The notes: a model not told the origin generated them from the sequence alone. DNA of 64,000 bases from Sulfurihydrogenibium sp. YO3AOP1 (GCF_000020325.1 NC_010730.1:1137501-1201500), one strand, 5' to 3'. Shown: positions 1 through 9,772, counted from the stretch's first letter. Program-made: numbers and translations.

Positions 1-465
1 CAGCATTACGATATAGAACCGGATATAATATCATTAGCTAAAGGTCTTGGCGGAGGCGTTCCTATAGGTGCCGTCATTGCAAAAGACGAAATAGCAAAAT
101 CATTTGTTCCAGGTACCCATGCATCAACCTTTGGCGGAAACTATTTAGCAACAGCTGCTGCTAAGGTTGTGTTAGAAGAGATATTATCTGATGGATTTTT
201 GGATAAAGTTATTAAAAATGGAGAATATTTAAAAGAGGGATTAAAAACTTTTGGCTATCCGGTAAAAGGGTTAGGTCTTATGATAGGCATGGATTTACCG
301 GAAGAAATTTCAGCAAAAGAGATAATGAAAAAAGCATTAGAAAATGGATTGATAATTGGAACAGCAGGAAAAAATACACTAAGATTTGTTCCACCATTGA
401 TAATTCGAAAAGATGACATAGATTTAGCAGTAAATATTTTAGAAAAAGTTTTGGGGGAGAAGTAA
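1..465 (+). CDS. argD: Acetylornithine aminotransferase, C-terminal part (window-truncated)
   Basis: The reading frame is open from the first base and 155 codons are visible. The segment SLAKGLGGGVPIGA carries the lysine (codon 40-42) expected to hold pyridoxal phosphate in class-III aminotransferases. It is followed by a GTHASTFGGN segment and a C-terminal LRFVPPLII motif typical of ArgD/ornithine-type enzymes. The family transfers an amino group between glutamate and N-acetylglutamate semialdehyde in arginine synthesis. The stop is immediately followed by the GTG start of rnr, so the two are probably co-transcribed. The choice of ArgD over other class-III aminotransferases rests on these motifs only, because the N-terminal half lies outside the window. 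Confidence 0.88.
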   Translation, partial: QHYDIEPDIISLAKGLGGGVPIGAVIAKDEIAKSFVPGTHASTFGGNYLATAAAKVVLEEILSDGFLDKVIKNGEYLKEGLKTFGYPVKGLGLMIGMDLPEEISAKEIMKKALENGLIIGTAGKNTLRFVPPLIIRKDDIDLAVNILEKVLGEK

Positions 466-2571
466 GTGGAAATAACACAAGCCGCCATCGTAGATTTTCT
501 TAAAAATCAAAAAAAACCTGTCTATCTTAAACAAATTTTAAAAGCCTTTAATTTAGACAAAAAAGAAGATAAAAAATTAGTCAGAAGACTGCTTAGAAAA
601 CTTCAAAAAAATAAAATTGTTCTTTATAAAAACGGTGGTTATATCTTAAAAAGAGAAATTCAAGAAAAAGAAAATCTTATAAAAGGAAAAGTAGAAGCAC
701 ACGAAAGCGGTTTTGGATTTTTAATCAGAGAAGATGGAGAACCAGACCTTTTTATTCCACCTATTGAAATGAAGTATTTATTTGATGGAGATATTGTTTT
801 AGCAGAAGAGAAGATTTACAGAGGAAAAAAAGAGGCAAAAATTGTAAAAGTCTTAGAAAGAAGAGTAAAAACAGCGGTCGGAAAATTAAAGCAAGAAGGT
901 AATAGATATTTTGTTTATCTGCTTGACTTTGTAATACCGCATAAAATATACGTTGATAAAAAAGAAGCAAAAAAATATGAACTTGATAACTACGTAGTAG
1001 TTGAAATTTTAAGATATCCAGAGCCAAAAGTAGAAGCAAAAGGAAGAATAATAAAAGACCTTGGAAAAGTCAAAAACACCCAAACTGTCGCAGAAATAGT
1101 AGCAAGAAAGTATGACTTACCACTTACCCACTCTCCGGAGGCCTTAAAAGAAGCAGAAAAACTTCCTTCTGTTGTAAAAATTACAAAAAATAGAAAAGAC
1201 CTAACAAAACAGATATGTTTTACCATAGACCCGGAAAGTGCAAGAGACCATGACGACGCAGTAGCGATAGAAAAAGAAGGAGACAAATATAGACTATATG
1301 TTCACATTGCTGATGTCTCCCACTACGTTAAAGAAGGTTCTGTCATAGATAAAGAAGCATTCCAAAGAGGAAATACCTACTACCTTCCGGAAAGAGCGCT
1401 TCATATGCTACCGGAAAGGCTTGCAAGCCAGCTTTGTAGTTTAAAACCTCGCGAAAAAAGGTATGCATTCACATGCGAGATGCTTATAGACAAAAAAGGG
1501 AACGTGGTTGAGTATGATATATATGAAAGCGTTATAGAAAGCAAAGCAAAGCTTACATACGACCAAGCACTTGGAATAATCCTTGGACAGCCAGAGCTTG
1601 AAAAAGCCTTTCCATACTTAGTCAAGCCACTTAAACATATGAAAGAGCTTGCAGAAATTTTAATGAAAGCCAAAGAAAAAAGAGGAAGTATAGACTTTGA
1701 CATGCCGGAGTCTCAAATACTGTTTGACCAATACGGTAATCCTTATGATGTTGTACCTTACGAAAGACATTTAGCCAACAGAATCATAGAAGAGTTTATG
1801 ATAATAGCAAACGAAACAGTCGCTAAACATATGGAAAAAAACGGATATCCATTTATCTATAGGGTTCATGAAAAACCAAAATTAGAAAAAGTTATGGCAT
1901 TTGTAGATTTAATAGCAGGTCTTGGCTACAAAGTAGAGTATCCAAAAAAAGATGTAGACTCTAAATTTATTCAAAAAATTATAGAAATGGCAGTAGGAAC
2001 TCCGGAAGAGTCATTGGTTAGATTCTTGGCTCTGAGAACGATGAAGCAGGCAAGATACTCACCAGAAAATATAGGACACTTTGGCCTTGCTTCAGAATGT
2101 TATACTCATTTTACATCTCCGATACGAAGATATGCTGACGTGTGGGTTCATAGACTTCTTAAAAAAGCAATCAAAAAGAAATTTACAAAGAAAGATATGG
2201 AAGAATTGCCTAAGAAGTTAGATATAATTGCAAAACAATGCTCAGAAAGAGAAAGGGTAGCAGATGATGCAGAAAGAGATGCCTTAGACATCTTAAAATT
2301 AAGAATTCTCAAAGATAAAGTTGGAGAAAAGTTTGAAGGTATCATTACAGGCGTTATGGCTGTTGGTTTATTTATAGAAATAGAAAGATATATAATTGAA
2401 GGTTTAGTTCCGATAGACTCTCTGCCCGGTAAATTCAAATACGATGAAAAAAACCATCAACTTATAGGCGATAAGATGAAGTTTAGACTTGGGGATAAAG
2501 TTTTAGTTGAAATTGTAAAAGTTGATGAAGATACTAAAAGGATAGATTTAAAGTTGGTGGAAAAGTTATAG
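466..2571 (+). CDS. rnr: Ribonuclease R (3'-5' exoribonuclease)
   Basis: The protein has 701 residues, with a GTG start directly abutting the argD stop. An N-terminal winged-helix-like segment (about residues 1-60) precedes cold-shock-like RNA-binding domains. The RNB catalytic domain follows, with the Asp-rich motif DPESARDHDDAV near residue 255 that binds the catalytic metal. A C-terminal S1 domain starts near residue 619 (GEKFEGIITGVMAVGLFIEI). This order is that of RNase R/VacB, which degrades structured RNA in the cytoplasm. It is shorter than the E. coli enzyme because the basic C-terminal tail is missing. RNase II is less likely because of the helix-turn-helix N-terminus. Confidence 0.95.
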   Translation: MEITQAAIVDFLKNQKKPVYLKQILKAFNLDKKEDKKLVRRLLRKLQKNKIVLYKNGGYILKREIQEKENLIKGKVEAHESGFGFLIREDGEPDLFIPPIEMKYLFDGDIVLAEEKIYRGKKEAKIVKVLERRVKTAVGKLKQEGNRYFVYLLDFVIPHKIYVDKKEAKKYELDNYVVVEILRYPEPKVEAKGRIIKDLGKVKNTQTVAEIVARKYDLPLTHSPEALKEAEKLPSVVKITKNRKDLTKQICFTIDPESARDHDDAVAIEKEGDKYRLYVHIADVSHYVKEGSVIDKEAFQRGNTYYLPERALHMLPERLASQLCSLKPREKRYAFTCEMLIDKKGNVVEYDIYESVIESKAKLTYDQALGIILGQPELEKAFPYLVKPLKHMKELAEILMKAKEKRGSIDFDMPESQILFDQYGNPYDVVPYERHLANRIIEEFMIIANETVAKHMEKNGYPFIYRVHEKPKLEKVMAFVDLIAGLGYKVEYPKKDVDSKFIQKIIEMAVGTPEESLVRFLALRTMKQARYSPENIGHFGLASECYTHFTSPIRRYADVWVHRLLKKAIKKKFTKKDMEELPKKLDIIAKQCSERERVADDAERDALDILKLRILKDKVGEKFEGIITGVMAVGLFIEIERYIIEGLVPIDSLPGKFKYDEKNHQLIGDKMKFRLGDKVLVEIVKVDEDTKRIDLKLVEKL

Positions 2572-2663
2572 TTAAGAAGGTGGTGGTGAGATACAAGAAG
2601 TTAAATAATTCTATTTTCTCACTTTCTTAATTCTTTGATAGTGAGACTGCTTGCAAAAATTTG

Positions 2664-2760
2664 CATCCTCATTCTACAGCCGGCGAAGAATTTCCTGTTT
2701 TTCTTTTTAATCAAAAAATCAAAAGATGAGATCCTTTGGCCTTCGTCCTCAGATGACACG
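2664..2760. repeat. Degenerate copy of dispersed palindromic repeat in the rnr-thioredoxin gap
   Basis: The 543-base gap after rnr contains two decayed repeat arms: a TCATTCTACAGCCGG-type arm at 2669-2696 and a GAGATCCTTTGG-type arm at 2728-2758. These resemble the arms of the intergenic repeats seen elsewhere in the window. The rest of the gap holds no convincing gene. Confidence 0.6.
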
Positions 2761-2890
2761 GAAAAGTAAGCTTACAAAAATTTTGGAACATTTTTTTGCT
2801 ATTTGATTTATTTGCAGTTTGATTATATATTATTGTTTTGAGAAATTGGCAAAATTTTTAAAATTGAATATGCGTTTTTTCGGTATTATA

Positions 2891-2921
2891 GCCTTAGAAA
2901 AAATAAGGCTTGATATCAAGC
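2891..2921. other. Overlapping short hairpins of unknown role
   Basis: GCCTTA (2891-2896) can pair with TAAGGC (2904-2909). A perfect 14-base palindrome, GCTTGATATCAAGC, spans 2908-2921, so the two structures are mutually exclusive because they share bases. They lie about 200 bases before the thioredoxin-like gene. A terminator or a leader switch is possible, but there is no T-run directly after them. Confidence 0.3.
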
Positions 2922-3114
2922 GGCAAAAATAAAAGACTTATTATATCATTTTGTTTTCTTTACGAATTACAGACGATGCTTCAAATGTTATCATTTCGTA
3001 GCTAAGCAAAAATTCTGCCGAGAGATCATTTTGTTAAATCTTGGCATTGAATTTCTTACACTAAAAGTTTATATTATTGTTTAGCAAAAGAAAACTTGGA
3101 GGTTTTATTAAAAA

Positions 3115-3627
3115 ATGAAGAAAATATTTATTTCACTACTTCTACCAATTATATTTTTATTTTACTCATGCAACAAACAATCTGAGCCAAAATTTACAAT
3201 TGACCCAAATCCTGTGATTAAGCAGGCTATGGAAAATAAGAAAAATCTTATAGTAATCTTTGAATCAGAAACATGTCAGTATTGTGATAAATTAAACAGA
3301 GAAGTTTTAAAAGATATGGAAGTCAAGCAAAGCTTAATAAAAAACAATGTGGAGATAGCTATCGTTAACGTTGACGGTAAAAGAAAAGTCTTAGACCCGG
3401 AAGGAAAAAAAGAAGTTGACGAGCAAACATTAGCGGGAATTTATAGAGTGACAGGATATCCGACAATAGCGGTATTTTTACCGGATAAAAATTATGAGCT
3501 TTACGGAGTAATTCCAGGATTTATTCCAAAAGATTATTTCATAATGCTTGCAGATTTTATTGGTTCAAAGTGTTATCAAAAAATTGATAACTTCCAAAAG
3601 TATGTAGAAAATGGAGGAAAATGTTGA
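3115..3627 (+). CDS. Thioredoxin-fold lipoprotein
   Basis: The protein has 170 residues. A hydrophobic signal ends in a lipobox (FYSC, Cys19), so it is probably a lipid-anchored periplasmic protein. The active-site-like CQYC motif is at residues 54-57 and the cis-proline loop GYPTIAVF has its proline near 116; both are hallmarks of thioredoxin-like oxidoreductases. It resembles SoxW/DsbE-type or DUF255-like thioredoxins, but the exact partner cannot be told. A GGAGG ribosome-binding site lies 12 bases before the ATG, and the gene overlaps moaE by seven bases. Confidence 0.82.
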   Translation: MKKIFISLLLPIIFLFYSCNKQSEPKFTIDPNPVIKQAMENKKNLIVIFESETCQYCDKLNREVLKDMEVKQSLIKNNVEIAIVNVDGKRKVLDPEGKKEVDEQTLAGIYRVTGYPTIAVFLPDKNYELYGVIPGFIPKDYFIMLADFIGSKCYQKIDNFQKYVENGGKC

Positions 3628-4040
3628 TCCCACAAATATATATTGGAGAAAATTGGTTTGCTTTAGATGAAGTTTTTAAAAGCTATTCCAATCCTGAATG
3701 TGGCGGAGTAGATATATTTATCGGGGTTGCAAGGTCGGCGCCCGAGGATGGAGATGTAAAAGAACTTCATTACGAAGCTTATATTTCAATGGCTGAAAAA
3801 GTTATAAAAGAAATCATAGAAGAGGCTAAAGAAAAGTTTAAAATACATCATGCAGTAGTACATCATAGAACAGGTGTTGTTTCGGTCGGCGTTCCATCAT
3901 TTTTGGTAGTTGTATGGGCAGGACATAGACAGGAGGCTTTTAGTGGATGTAGGTATATTGTTGATAACGTTAAAGCTAGAGCTCCAATTTGGAAAAAAGA
4001 AGTGTTCAATACAGGACAATCTCAATGGAAGGAACAATAA
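3621..4040 (+). CDS. moaE: Molybdopterin synthase catalytic subunit
   Basis: The 139-residue protein matches the usual MoaE length. The signature AGHRQEAFSGCR near residues 100-111 is followed by the conserved lysines of NVKARAPIWKKE (K118 and K125/126), which in MoaE line the site where sulfur is passed from MoaD thiocarboxylate to precursor Z. This makes molybdopterin in the cytoplasm. The start overlaps the end of the thioredoxin-like gene. No MoaD gene is visible next to it. Confidence 0.93.
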   Translation: MLIPQIYIGENWFALDEVFKSYSNPECGGVDIFIGVARSAPEDGDVKELHYEAYISMAEKVIKEIIEEAKEKFKIHHAVVHHRTGVVSVGVPSFLVVVWAGHRQEAFSGCRYIVDNVKARAPIWKKEVFNTGQSQWKEQ

Positions 4041-4044
4041 ATAA

Positions 4045-5361
4045 ATGAAAGTGGCAGTTATAGGTGCAGGATTAGCCGGTTCAGAAGCAGCATATAAAAT
4101 AGCCCAAGCAGGATATAAAGTAGACCTTTATGAAATGCGACCAGAAAAACAAACTCCAGCACATAAAACCCCCTACTTTGCTGAAATCGTATGTAGCAAC
4201 TCTTTTGGTAGTGAATCTTTAACATCCGGAGCAGGTTTATTAAAAAAAGAGATGGAAGTTTTAGGCTCTATTATTTTAGATGTTGCAAAAGAATTTAAAG
4301 TTCCCGCCGGTCAGGCATTTGCAGTGGATAGAGAAAAATTCTCTAAAAAATTGACAGAAATTTTAGAAAACCATCCAAACATAAATGTAATAAGACAGGA
4401 AGTTAAAACCTTGCCGGATGCAGATATAATCGTAATTGCAACCGGACCCCTTACATCAGAAGAGTTTTCTAAGGAGATTCAAAAAATTACAGGAAGTGAG
4501 TATTTATACTTCTACGATGCAATAGCTCCTGTAGTTGATGCTTCAACGGTTGATTTTTCAAAAGGATTTTGGGCTGATAGGTACGGAAAAGGAACAGGAG
4601 ATTATTTTAACTGTGTATTATCTGAACAAGAGTATGAAATTTTTTATCAAGAGCTTTTAAAAGGTGAACAAGTACCATTAAAAGATTTTGAAAGAGCTGT
4701 ATATTTTGAAGGTTGTCTTCCAATAGAGGAAATAGCACGAAGGGGAAAAGAAACCCTTTTATATGGTCCAATGAAACCTGTTGGATTGATAGACCCAAAA
4801 ACAGGTAAAAGGCCTTATGCAGTGGTTCAACTAAGAAAGGAAAACATAGAAGGAACTCTCCTTTCTTTAGTAGGTTTTCAAACAAAGCTAAAATATCCAG
4901 AGCAAAAGAGAATTTTTAGCTTAATACCTGCATTAAAAGATGCTGAATTTGTTAAACTTGGTTCTATTCACAGAAATACATTTATCCAATCTCAAAAATT
5001 GTTAAAACCAACTCTACAGCTTAGAAAAAAACCTAACATATTGTTTGCCGGGCAGATTACAGGAGTAGAAGGATATATGGCATCCGCTGCAACTGGCATT
5101 ATTGCTGGTATAAATGTAGCAAGAATGTTGGAAGGTAAAGAGCCAGTAGTTCCACCAAAAACCACAATGATAGGTGGGCTTATAAACTACATAACAACAG
5201 CAAAAAATGAACTTCAACCAATGGGTCCAAACTATGCACTTCTTCCGGAGCTTGAAGAAAAGATAAAAGGAAAGGAAGAAAGAAAGTTAAAAAAAGCAGA
5301 AATTGCACTGAAAGACATAAAAGAATGGACAAAAGAGATAGAATCGGCTGTTTTTATCTAA
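4045..5361 (+). CDS. trmFO: Folate/FAD-dependent tRNA (uracil-54-C5)-methyltransferase
   Basis: The 438-residue protein has the N-terminal FAD-binding motif GAGLAGSEAA, then EMRPEKQTPAHKT and EIVCSNSFGSES, which are diagnostic of TrmFO (formerly Gid). Near the C-terminus, GQITGVEGYMASAATG is a second conserved block. The enzyme uses methylenetetrahydrofolate and FAD to make ribothymidine at position 54 of tRNA. MnmG (GidA) is excluded by length and by these motifs. It starts four bases after moaE and is the last gene of this plus-strand run. Confidence 0.95.
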   Translation: MKVAVIGAGLAGSEAAYKIAQAGYKVDLYEMRPEKQTPAHKTPYFAEIVCSNSFGSESLTSGAGLLKKEMEVLGSIILDVAKEFKVPAGQAFAVDREKFSKKLTEILENHPNINVIRQEVKTLPDADIIVIATGPLTSEEFSKEIQKITGSEYLYFYDAIAPVVDASTVDFSKGFWADRYGKGTGDYFNCVLSEQEYEIFYQELLKGEQVPLKDFERAVYFEGCLPIEEIARRGKETLLYGPMKPVGLIDPKTGKRPYAVVQLRKENIEGTLLSLVGFQTKLKYPEQKRIFSLIPALKDAEFVKLGSIHRNTFIQSQKLLKPTLQLRKKPNILFAGQITGVEGYMASAATGIIAGINVARMLEGKEPVVPPKTTMIGGLINYITTAKNELQPMGPNYALLPELEEKIKGKEERKLKKAEIALKDIKEWTKEIESAVFI

Positions 5362-5440
5362 CCTAAGTTGCTACGTGCAAGTAATCGCGACATTGTAGTT
5401 GGTCGAGTGGTTAAGCAAGGATGCTCTATTTTACCTTCCT

Positions 5441-5600
5441 CGTCATCCTGAGGATTTTAGTCCGAATGATCTCCTCTTTTAAAAAGGTGAGAAAGTGAGC
5501 AAGTGAACAAGTGAGAGGTAAAAGGACGGAGATTCTTCAATTCGTTCAGAATGATGATCAAAAGAATTAATTTTTAGATTTGGTTAAAATTTTAAAGCAC
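5441..5600. repeat. Dispersed intergenic repeat in the trmFO-peptidase gap
   Basis: The gap 5362-5721 has no gene. It carries a GTCATCCTGAGG...CCGAA.GATCTCC arm (5442-5473), a stretch of GTGAGAAAGTGAGCAAGTGA direct repeats, and an inverted GGAGATTCTTC...TCAGAATGA arm (5528-5553). It then ends in AATTAATTTTTAGA...GGTTAAAATTTTAAAGCAC. The same order recurs near 18184-18340, 46720 and 50641. Confidence 0.8.
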
Positions 5601-5721
5601 TCTCACTAAAAATTTGATTTAAATAAGGTTCTTGTCATATCACACTTCACATATAGCCTTTCACTTTTATTCACTTCATCACTACCATCAATACAGCTGC
5701 TTTTCCGTTTTATCTAAATAT

Positions 5722-6792
5722 TTATAAATAAATCAAATCTAACCCTACTTTACTTAATACTTCTCCTTTATCTTTTCTTGCTACTACAATATTTTCAAGT
5801 CTTACGCCACCAAGCCCGGGAATATAAATCCCTGGTTCTATCGTAAAAACTGTATTCTCTTGAAGAATCCCTTTGTTATCTTTATATATTCTTGGTTCTT
5901 CATGAATGTCTATTCCTACTCCATGACCTGTTGAATGAGTAAAATATTCACCATATCCGTATTTTTCTATAACTTTTCTTGCTGCTAAATCTATTTCTTT
6001 TATAGGAATTCCGGCTTTTACAACAGATAAAGCTTTTAAATGAGCTTCTTTTACAATGTTGTAAATTTTTTCAAACTTTGGATTTGATTTTCCTAAGAAA
6101 ATAGTTCTTGTAAAGTCGCTACAATATCCTTTATATTTCATTCCCATATCTATAAGCAGTGGTGCATTATTTTTTATCTTGTGGCTAGATGTTTCCCAGT
6201 GGGGTATGGCAGAATGTTTACCTGATGCAACTATAGCCGGAAAGCTTTCTCCTGTCCCGCCTTCTTCAAAAATATAGTTTACAATTTTTTGTCTTATAGA
6301 GCTCTCAGGTTTTCCTATTAAACTTGGAATATCTTCTAAAACTCTTTTGTATACTCTGTCTGTCTTTCTAACGGCTTGAGTAATAATCTTTATTTCTTCT
6401 TCAGATTTGACCATTCTAAATTCATTTAAAAATCCTTCAAAGCCAATAAAATTCATACTTATATCTTTTGTAAGTTTTTCATAAAAAGATAAAGTTATTT
6501 TATCTTTCTCAAATCCAACATTTTTAAGATTTAAACTCTCTAAAATCTCTTTTAAATGGTTTAAACCTTTTTTATTTCCTTCTCCAAGCTTGATAACATT
6601 AAAGTCTTTAAGTTTTTCTTTAGCATTATCATAATATCTTGAATCTGTAATAAAGTATTTACCTTTGTCGGTTAAAATTACAAAAGCATTTGATGAACTA
6701 AACTTTGACAGATAAAAAACATTAGAGTACGAAGAAAATAAAAATCCATCTAAATTTTCTCTTTTGATTTTCTCAAAAATTTTTTCAAACAT
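5722..6792 (-). CDS. pepP: Xaa-Pro aminopeptidase family metallopeptidase (M24)
   Basis: The 356-residue protein has an N-terminal creatinase-like domain (about 1-120) and a C-terminal pita-bread domain. The metal ligands appear in order as Asp in LLIDMGMKYKGYCSDFTR, His in HSTGHGVGIDIHE, and Glu in FTIEPGIYIPG and GGVRLEN. The family removes N-terminal residues before proline in cytoplasmic peptides. The length and motifs fit the short bacterial Xaa-Pro dipeptidase/aminopeptidase (PepP/YqhT-like). The symbol is therefore a family-level label. A short open tail (codons ending IREEV-like) just upstream may be a remnant of another gene. Confidence 0.85.
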   Translation of the reverse strand: MFEKIFEKIKRENLDGFLFSSYSNVFYLSKFSSSNAFVILTDKGKYFITDSRYYDNAKEKLKDFNVIKLGEGNKKGLNHLKEILESLNLKNVGFEKDKITLSFYEKLTKDISMNFIGFEGFLNEFRMVKSEEEIKIITQAVRKTDRVYKRVLEDIPSLIGKPESSIRQKIVNYIFEEGGTGESFPAIVASGKHSAIPHWETSSHKIKNNAPLLIDMGMKYKGYCSDFTRTIFLGKSNPKFEKIYNIVKEAHLKALSVVKAGIPIKEIDLAARKVIEKYGYGEYFTHSTGHGVGIDIHEEPRIYKDNKGILQENTVFTIEPGIYIPGLGGVRLENIVVARKDKGEVLSKVGLDLIYL

Positions 6793-6839
6793 TTATACTA
6801 ACTCTCTAATTTTTTCTTCAACTTCTTCAATGTTTGTAG

Positions 6840-7737
6840 CTAAGCAACTACCTTTAATAATTGCTTTAACTTATCAACTTCTTCAACTTTATTTATTATA
6901 TCTACAAATTTAGAGCCGTTATCACCGAATTTAGTTTCTATCAGCTCTATTAAACTTTCTTTGATTCCTTCTTTTATCTCCTCTTTTATCCCCTCAATTT
7001 TACCTTCCATTTTCCATTTTCCTGTTAAAGTCATCATTTCTTTTTCACCTCCAAAGGCTTCTTTGAGTATCTGTTCTATCTTTTCTGTATCTTCTTTTAC
7101 TGATACTATATAATCGAGAATAAGATATATACATTCTGCATCTTTATATAAGGCTAATCTTTTAAAAATTATATCCAAATTTTCTTCGTTTTCAAAAATA
7201 TATTTCATGGTCAAAAGGCTCAAAACGGTACAATAGTCTTCATAAGATATCAGCTTTCCATCATCAACTTTGCTTAAGTCTATAAGTGTATAGTTAAGGT
7301 TTGATGTAAGCTCTTCTAATGTCTTATCTAAATTTTCGGGCAGTTTTGTTGGAATATTCCACCTTTCTTTTCCATGGTATAAAACAATGTTAATGATAGG
7401 TGGATATTTTTTATTTTCTTTTAAAGATTCTTCCCATAAAACAGCTTCATAGTATTTCAGCTGTATTGGTAAGTTTAAGTCTACATATGATTTGTGTTCA
7501 AAAACCAATCTCAATAAAATATCATGATTTTTAATCTTAAAAGAGTAAAGTAAATCAAGCATAAATTTTTTTCTTTTTCTTTGAAAGCTTTTCAATATTG
7601 ACAAGTTTTAGGCTATCTATTTCAATCTTTTTAGATAATTTTGGCAGAAAAATATCAAGAAGGGTTTTTACACTTTTTGAATTTGAAAAAACAATCTTAA
7701 AAAACCAATCATGTGGCTGTAAATCTTCTTTTTTCAT
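6840..7737 (-). pseudogene. Rpn/YhgA-like PD-(D/E)XK nuclease gene split by a frameshift
   Basis: The first frame (7737 down to 7555) encodes HDWFFKIVFSNSKSVKTLLD, the typical N-terminus of Rpn recombination-promoting nucleases. The second frame (to 6840) continues FMLDLLYSFKIKNHDILLRL, with a catalytic-like FEHKS and QLKYYEAVLWE. The frames join if one base is removed from the seven-base T run at 7566-7572 (A run in the gene). Together they give about 300 residues, the normal family length. Rpn proteins are mobile-element-linked DNA endonucleases. The break may be true decay, a sequencing error or a transcriptional-slippage site. Confidence 0.8.
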
Positions 7738-7738
7738 A

Positions 7739-8287
7739 CTAACAGTTAAATAACATTGCCTGTTTCAGCTGGTCTGCCTTCTCTTTGCCAGCTAATTTTT
7801 TTACTATTTTGAAAGCAAAGCATGCAGCTGTTCCTGGTCCCCTTGATGTCAATACATTTGAATCTTCAACGACTGTATCTTCTAAGTAATTAACATTTCC
7901 AAGTTTTTCTTTATAAGTTGGATATGATGTGGCTTTTTTTCCTTCAAGAACTCCTGCATTTGCAAGAACGTATGGAGCTGCACAAATTGCACCTGTAAGC
8001 TTCCCTTTGTTGTAAAAATCTTGTATTAACTTTTTAACCCTCTCGTCTGCATTAAGGTTATCTGTTCCTGGCTGACCACCGGGTAAGACAATCATATCAA
8101 AATCTTCAGCTTTTATAGTATCTATGGTAGTATCCGGCAAAACTTTTACACCTCTTGCACTTGTAATTGGTCCTTCATGAAGTCCTGCTATTACAGTTTC
8201 TATCCCAGCTCTTCTTAAAATATCTATAATACTCATTGCCTCTATTTCTTCAAAACCGTCCGCTAAAGGTACTACTACTCTTGCCAT
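7739..8287 (-). CDS. DJ-1/PfpI family protein (deglycase/chaperone-like)
   Basis: The protein has 182 residues when started at the ATG at 8287, which sits behind AGGAGAGGTGG; the open frame extends seven codons further to 8308. The motif ADGFEEIEA near the N-terminus and the nucleophile elbow AICAAPYVLA (Cys near residue 100) are the conserved Glu and Cys of the DJ-1/ThiJ/YajL family. Members act on damaged or glyoxal-modified proteins, or as redox sensors, in the cytoplasm. It lies 17 bases after purF and just before the nuclease gene, with no evident functional link. Confidence 0.9.
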   Translation of the reverse strand: MARVVVPLADGFEEIEAMSIIDILRRAGIETVIAGLHEGPITSARGVKVLPDTTIDTIKAEDFDMIVLPGGQPGTDNLNADERVKKLIQDFYNKGKLTGAICAAPYVLANAGVLEGKKATSYPTYKEKLGNVNYLEDTVVEDSNVLTSRGPGTAACFAFKIVKKLAGKEKADQLKQAMLFNC

Positions 8288-8304
8288 GTTTCCACCTCTC
8301 CTAT

Positions 8305-9705
8305 TCAAGATATTTCTACTTCTGTAAAAATTTCATCTAACACTGGATAAATTCCTGTAAAGCATGCTGTGCAGTAGCCTTTAGATTTTGCAGCCTCTAC
8401 CATTCCTTCTAATGAAAGATAATGAAGACTATCTGCACCTATGAATTTTCTTATTTCTTCTACGGTCATCTGAGATGCTAAGAGCTCTTCTTTTGTCGGT
8501 GTATCTATACCGTAATAACAAGGACTAATTACAGGCGGTGAGCTTATAAGCATGTGAACTTCCTTAGCACCGGCTTTTCTGAGCATGTTTACTATTTTTT
8601 TGCTTGTCGTTCCTCTAACGATTGAATCATCTACAACGATAACTCTTTTTCCTTCTATTGCCTCTCTAACTGGATTTAGTTTTAATCTTACTGATAAATC
8701 TCTGATTTCTTGAAGTGGCTGTATAAAAGTTCTACCAACATAATGATTTCTTATAAGACCAATTTCAAATGGAATTTTACTTTCCTCACTGTATCCCATT
8801 GCTGCAAGTAAACCAGAATCTAAAACAGGAATTACACAATCTGCATCCATTGGATACTCTCTTGCAAGCCTTCTTCCCATCTCTTTTCTAATTTCATACA
8901 CCCAATCTCTAAAAATTTTGCTATCTGGTCTTGCAAAGTATACAAACTCAAAGATACATTTTTTTGGATTTTCTGTATGTTCAAACGGATAGTATGACCT
9001 TATTCCAGCATCGTCTATGACAAGTACCTCACCCGGATTTATATCTCTTAAATATTCAGCATCTACAATATCAAATGCACAGCTTTCTGATGCGACAAAA
9101 TAACTTCCAAACCTATTTTTTCCGAGAGCTAATGGTCTAAATCCGTATGGGTCCCTTATGGCTATAAGTTGTTTTTCTCTTAAAATTAGCAGAGAATATG
9201 CACCTTTTACCTTTCTCATTGCTTCAAAAACATGTGGCAAAAAGTCTTCATCATTTTTATGAAGGTTTATATGTGGTGGAGCGGGTTGTTTAGACCTTGC
9301 TATAAGATGTATAAATACTTCTGTGTCTGATGTAGACCTAAAAATTGCACCTTCTATTTCAAGTTCATGCCTTAATCTCAATGCATTGACAAGATTTCCA
9401 TTATGGGCGATTGCAAAACTTCCACCGTAAAAGTGAGCAAAGAAAGGTTGAATATTTTTTGGATTAGAACCGCCAGCTGTTGAATACCTTACATGACCTA
9501 TTGCCAAATCTCCTTTTAACTCTTTAAGGTCTTCTTCCTTTATTGCTACATTAACAAGACCTTGTCCAAGTTTTAGATTTATGTCATAACCGTCAGATAC
9601 AGCTATCCCGGCAGATTCCTGTCCTCTATGCTGCAAAGCATGTAATCCTAAATATGTAAGCTCGGCAGCAGATTTATTATTATAAACTCCAAAAACACCA
9701 CACAT
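8305..9705 (-). CDS. purF: Amidophosphoribosyltransferase
   Basis: The 466-residue protein begins MCGVFGVYN, so Cys2 becomes the N-terminal nucleophile without a long propeptide. The glutaminase part includes GQESAGIAV and GHVRYSTAG. The phosphoribosyl part includes [14 protein letters not shown], the PRPP-binding loop. Cysteines in [18 protein letters not shown] and GYCTACFTG match the iron-sulfur-binding type of PurF known from Bacillus. The enzyme makes phosphoribosylamine from PRPP and glutamine, the first step of purine synthesis. A TATAAT-type -10 lies about 40 bases upstream. Confidence 0.96.
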   Translation of the reverse strand: MCGVFGVYNNKSAAELTYLGLHALQHRGQESAGIAVSDGYDINLKLGQGLVNVAIKEEDLKELKGDLAIGHVRYSTAGGSNPKNIQPFFAHFYGGSFAIAHNGNLVNALRLRHELEIEGAIFRSTSDTEVFIHLIARSKQPAPPHINLHKNDEDFLPHVFEAMRKVKGAYSLLILREKQLIAIRDPYGFRPLALGKNRFGSYFVASESCAFDIVDAEYLRDINPGEVLVIDDAGIRSYYPFEHTENPKKCIFEFVYFARPDSKIFRDWVYEIRKEMGRRLAREYPMDADCVIPVLDSGLLAAMGYSEESKIPFEIGLIRNHYVGRTFIQPLQEIRDLSVRLKLNPVREAIEGKRVIVVDDSIVRGTTSKKIVNMLRKAGAKEVHMLISSPPVISPCYYGIDTPTKEELLASQMTVEEIRKFIGADSLHYLSLEGMVEAAKSKGYCTACFTGIYPVLDEIFTEVEIS

Positions 9706-9742
9706 ATTAAATCACCTCTTTAAAAAATATACCTCATTTTAA

Positions 9743-9748
9743 ATTATA
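9743..9748 (-). promoter_or_regulatory. Probable -10 box of the purF promoter
   Basis: Read on the minus strand this is TATAAT, 38 bases before the purF ATG. No good -35 match is visible at the right distance, so only the -10 element is called. Confidence 0.45.
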
Positions 9749-9772
9749 CAATAAAAGAGAATGGACTACAAA

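Noticed and set aside
2908-2921. Perfect GCTTGATATCAAGC palindrome as a transcription-factor operator
   Set aside because: It lies about 200 bases from the next gene with no promoter seen beside it and no second copy noticed; kept only as an unexplained hairpin.
5395-5430. TTGGTCGAGTGGTTAAGC resembles a tRNA D-arm
   Set aside because: No acceptor, anticodon or T-arm can be found around it; at most a scrap of a tRNA gene.
5470-5520. Short GTGAG(A/C)AAGTGA units as a CRISPR array
   Set aside because: The units touch each other without unique spacers, and no cas genes are nearby.
6793-6840. Coding-like tail (ATNIEEVEEKIREL) before the Xaa-Pro peptidase
   Set aside because: Only 16 codons remain without a start; too little to name, possibly a relic of another gene.
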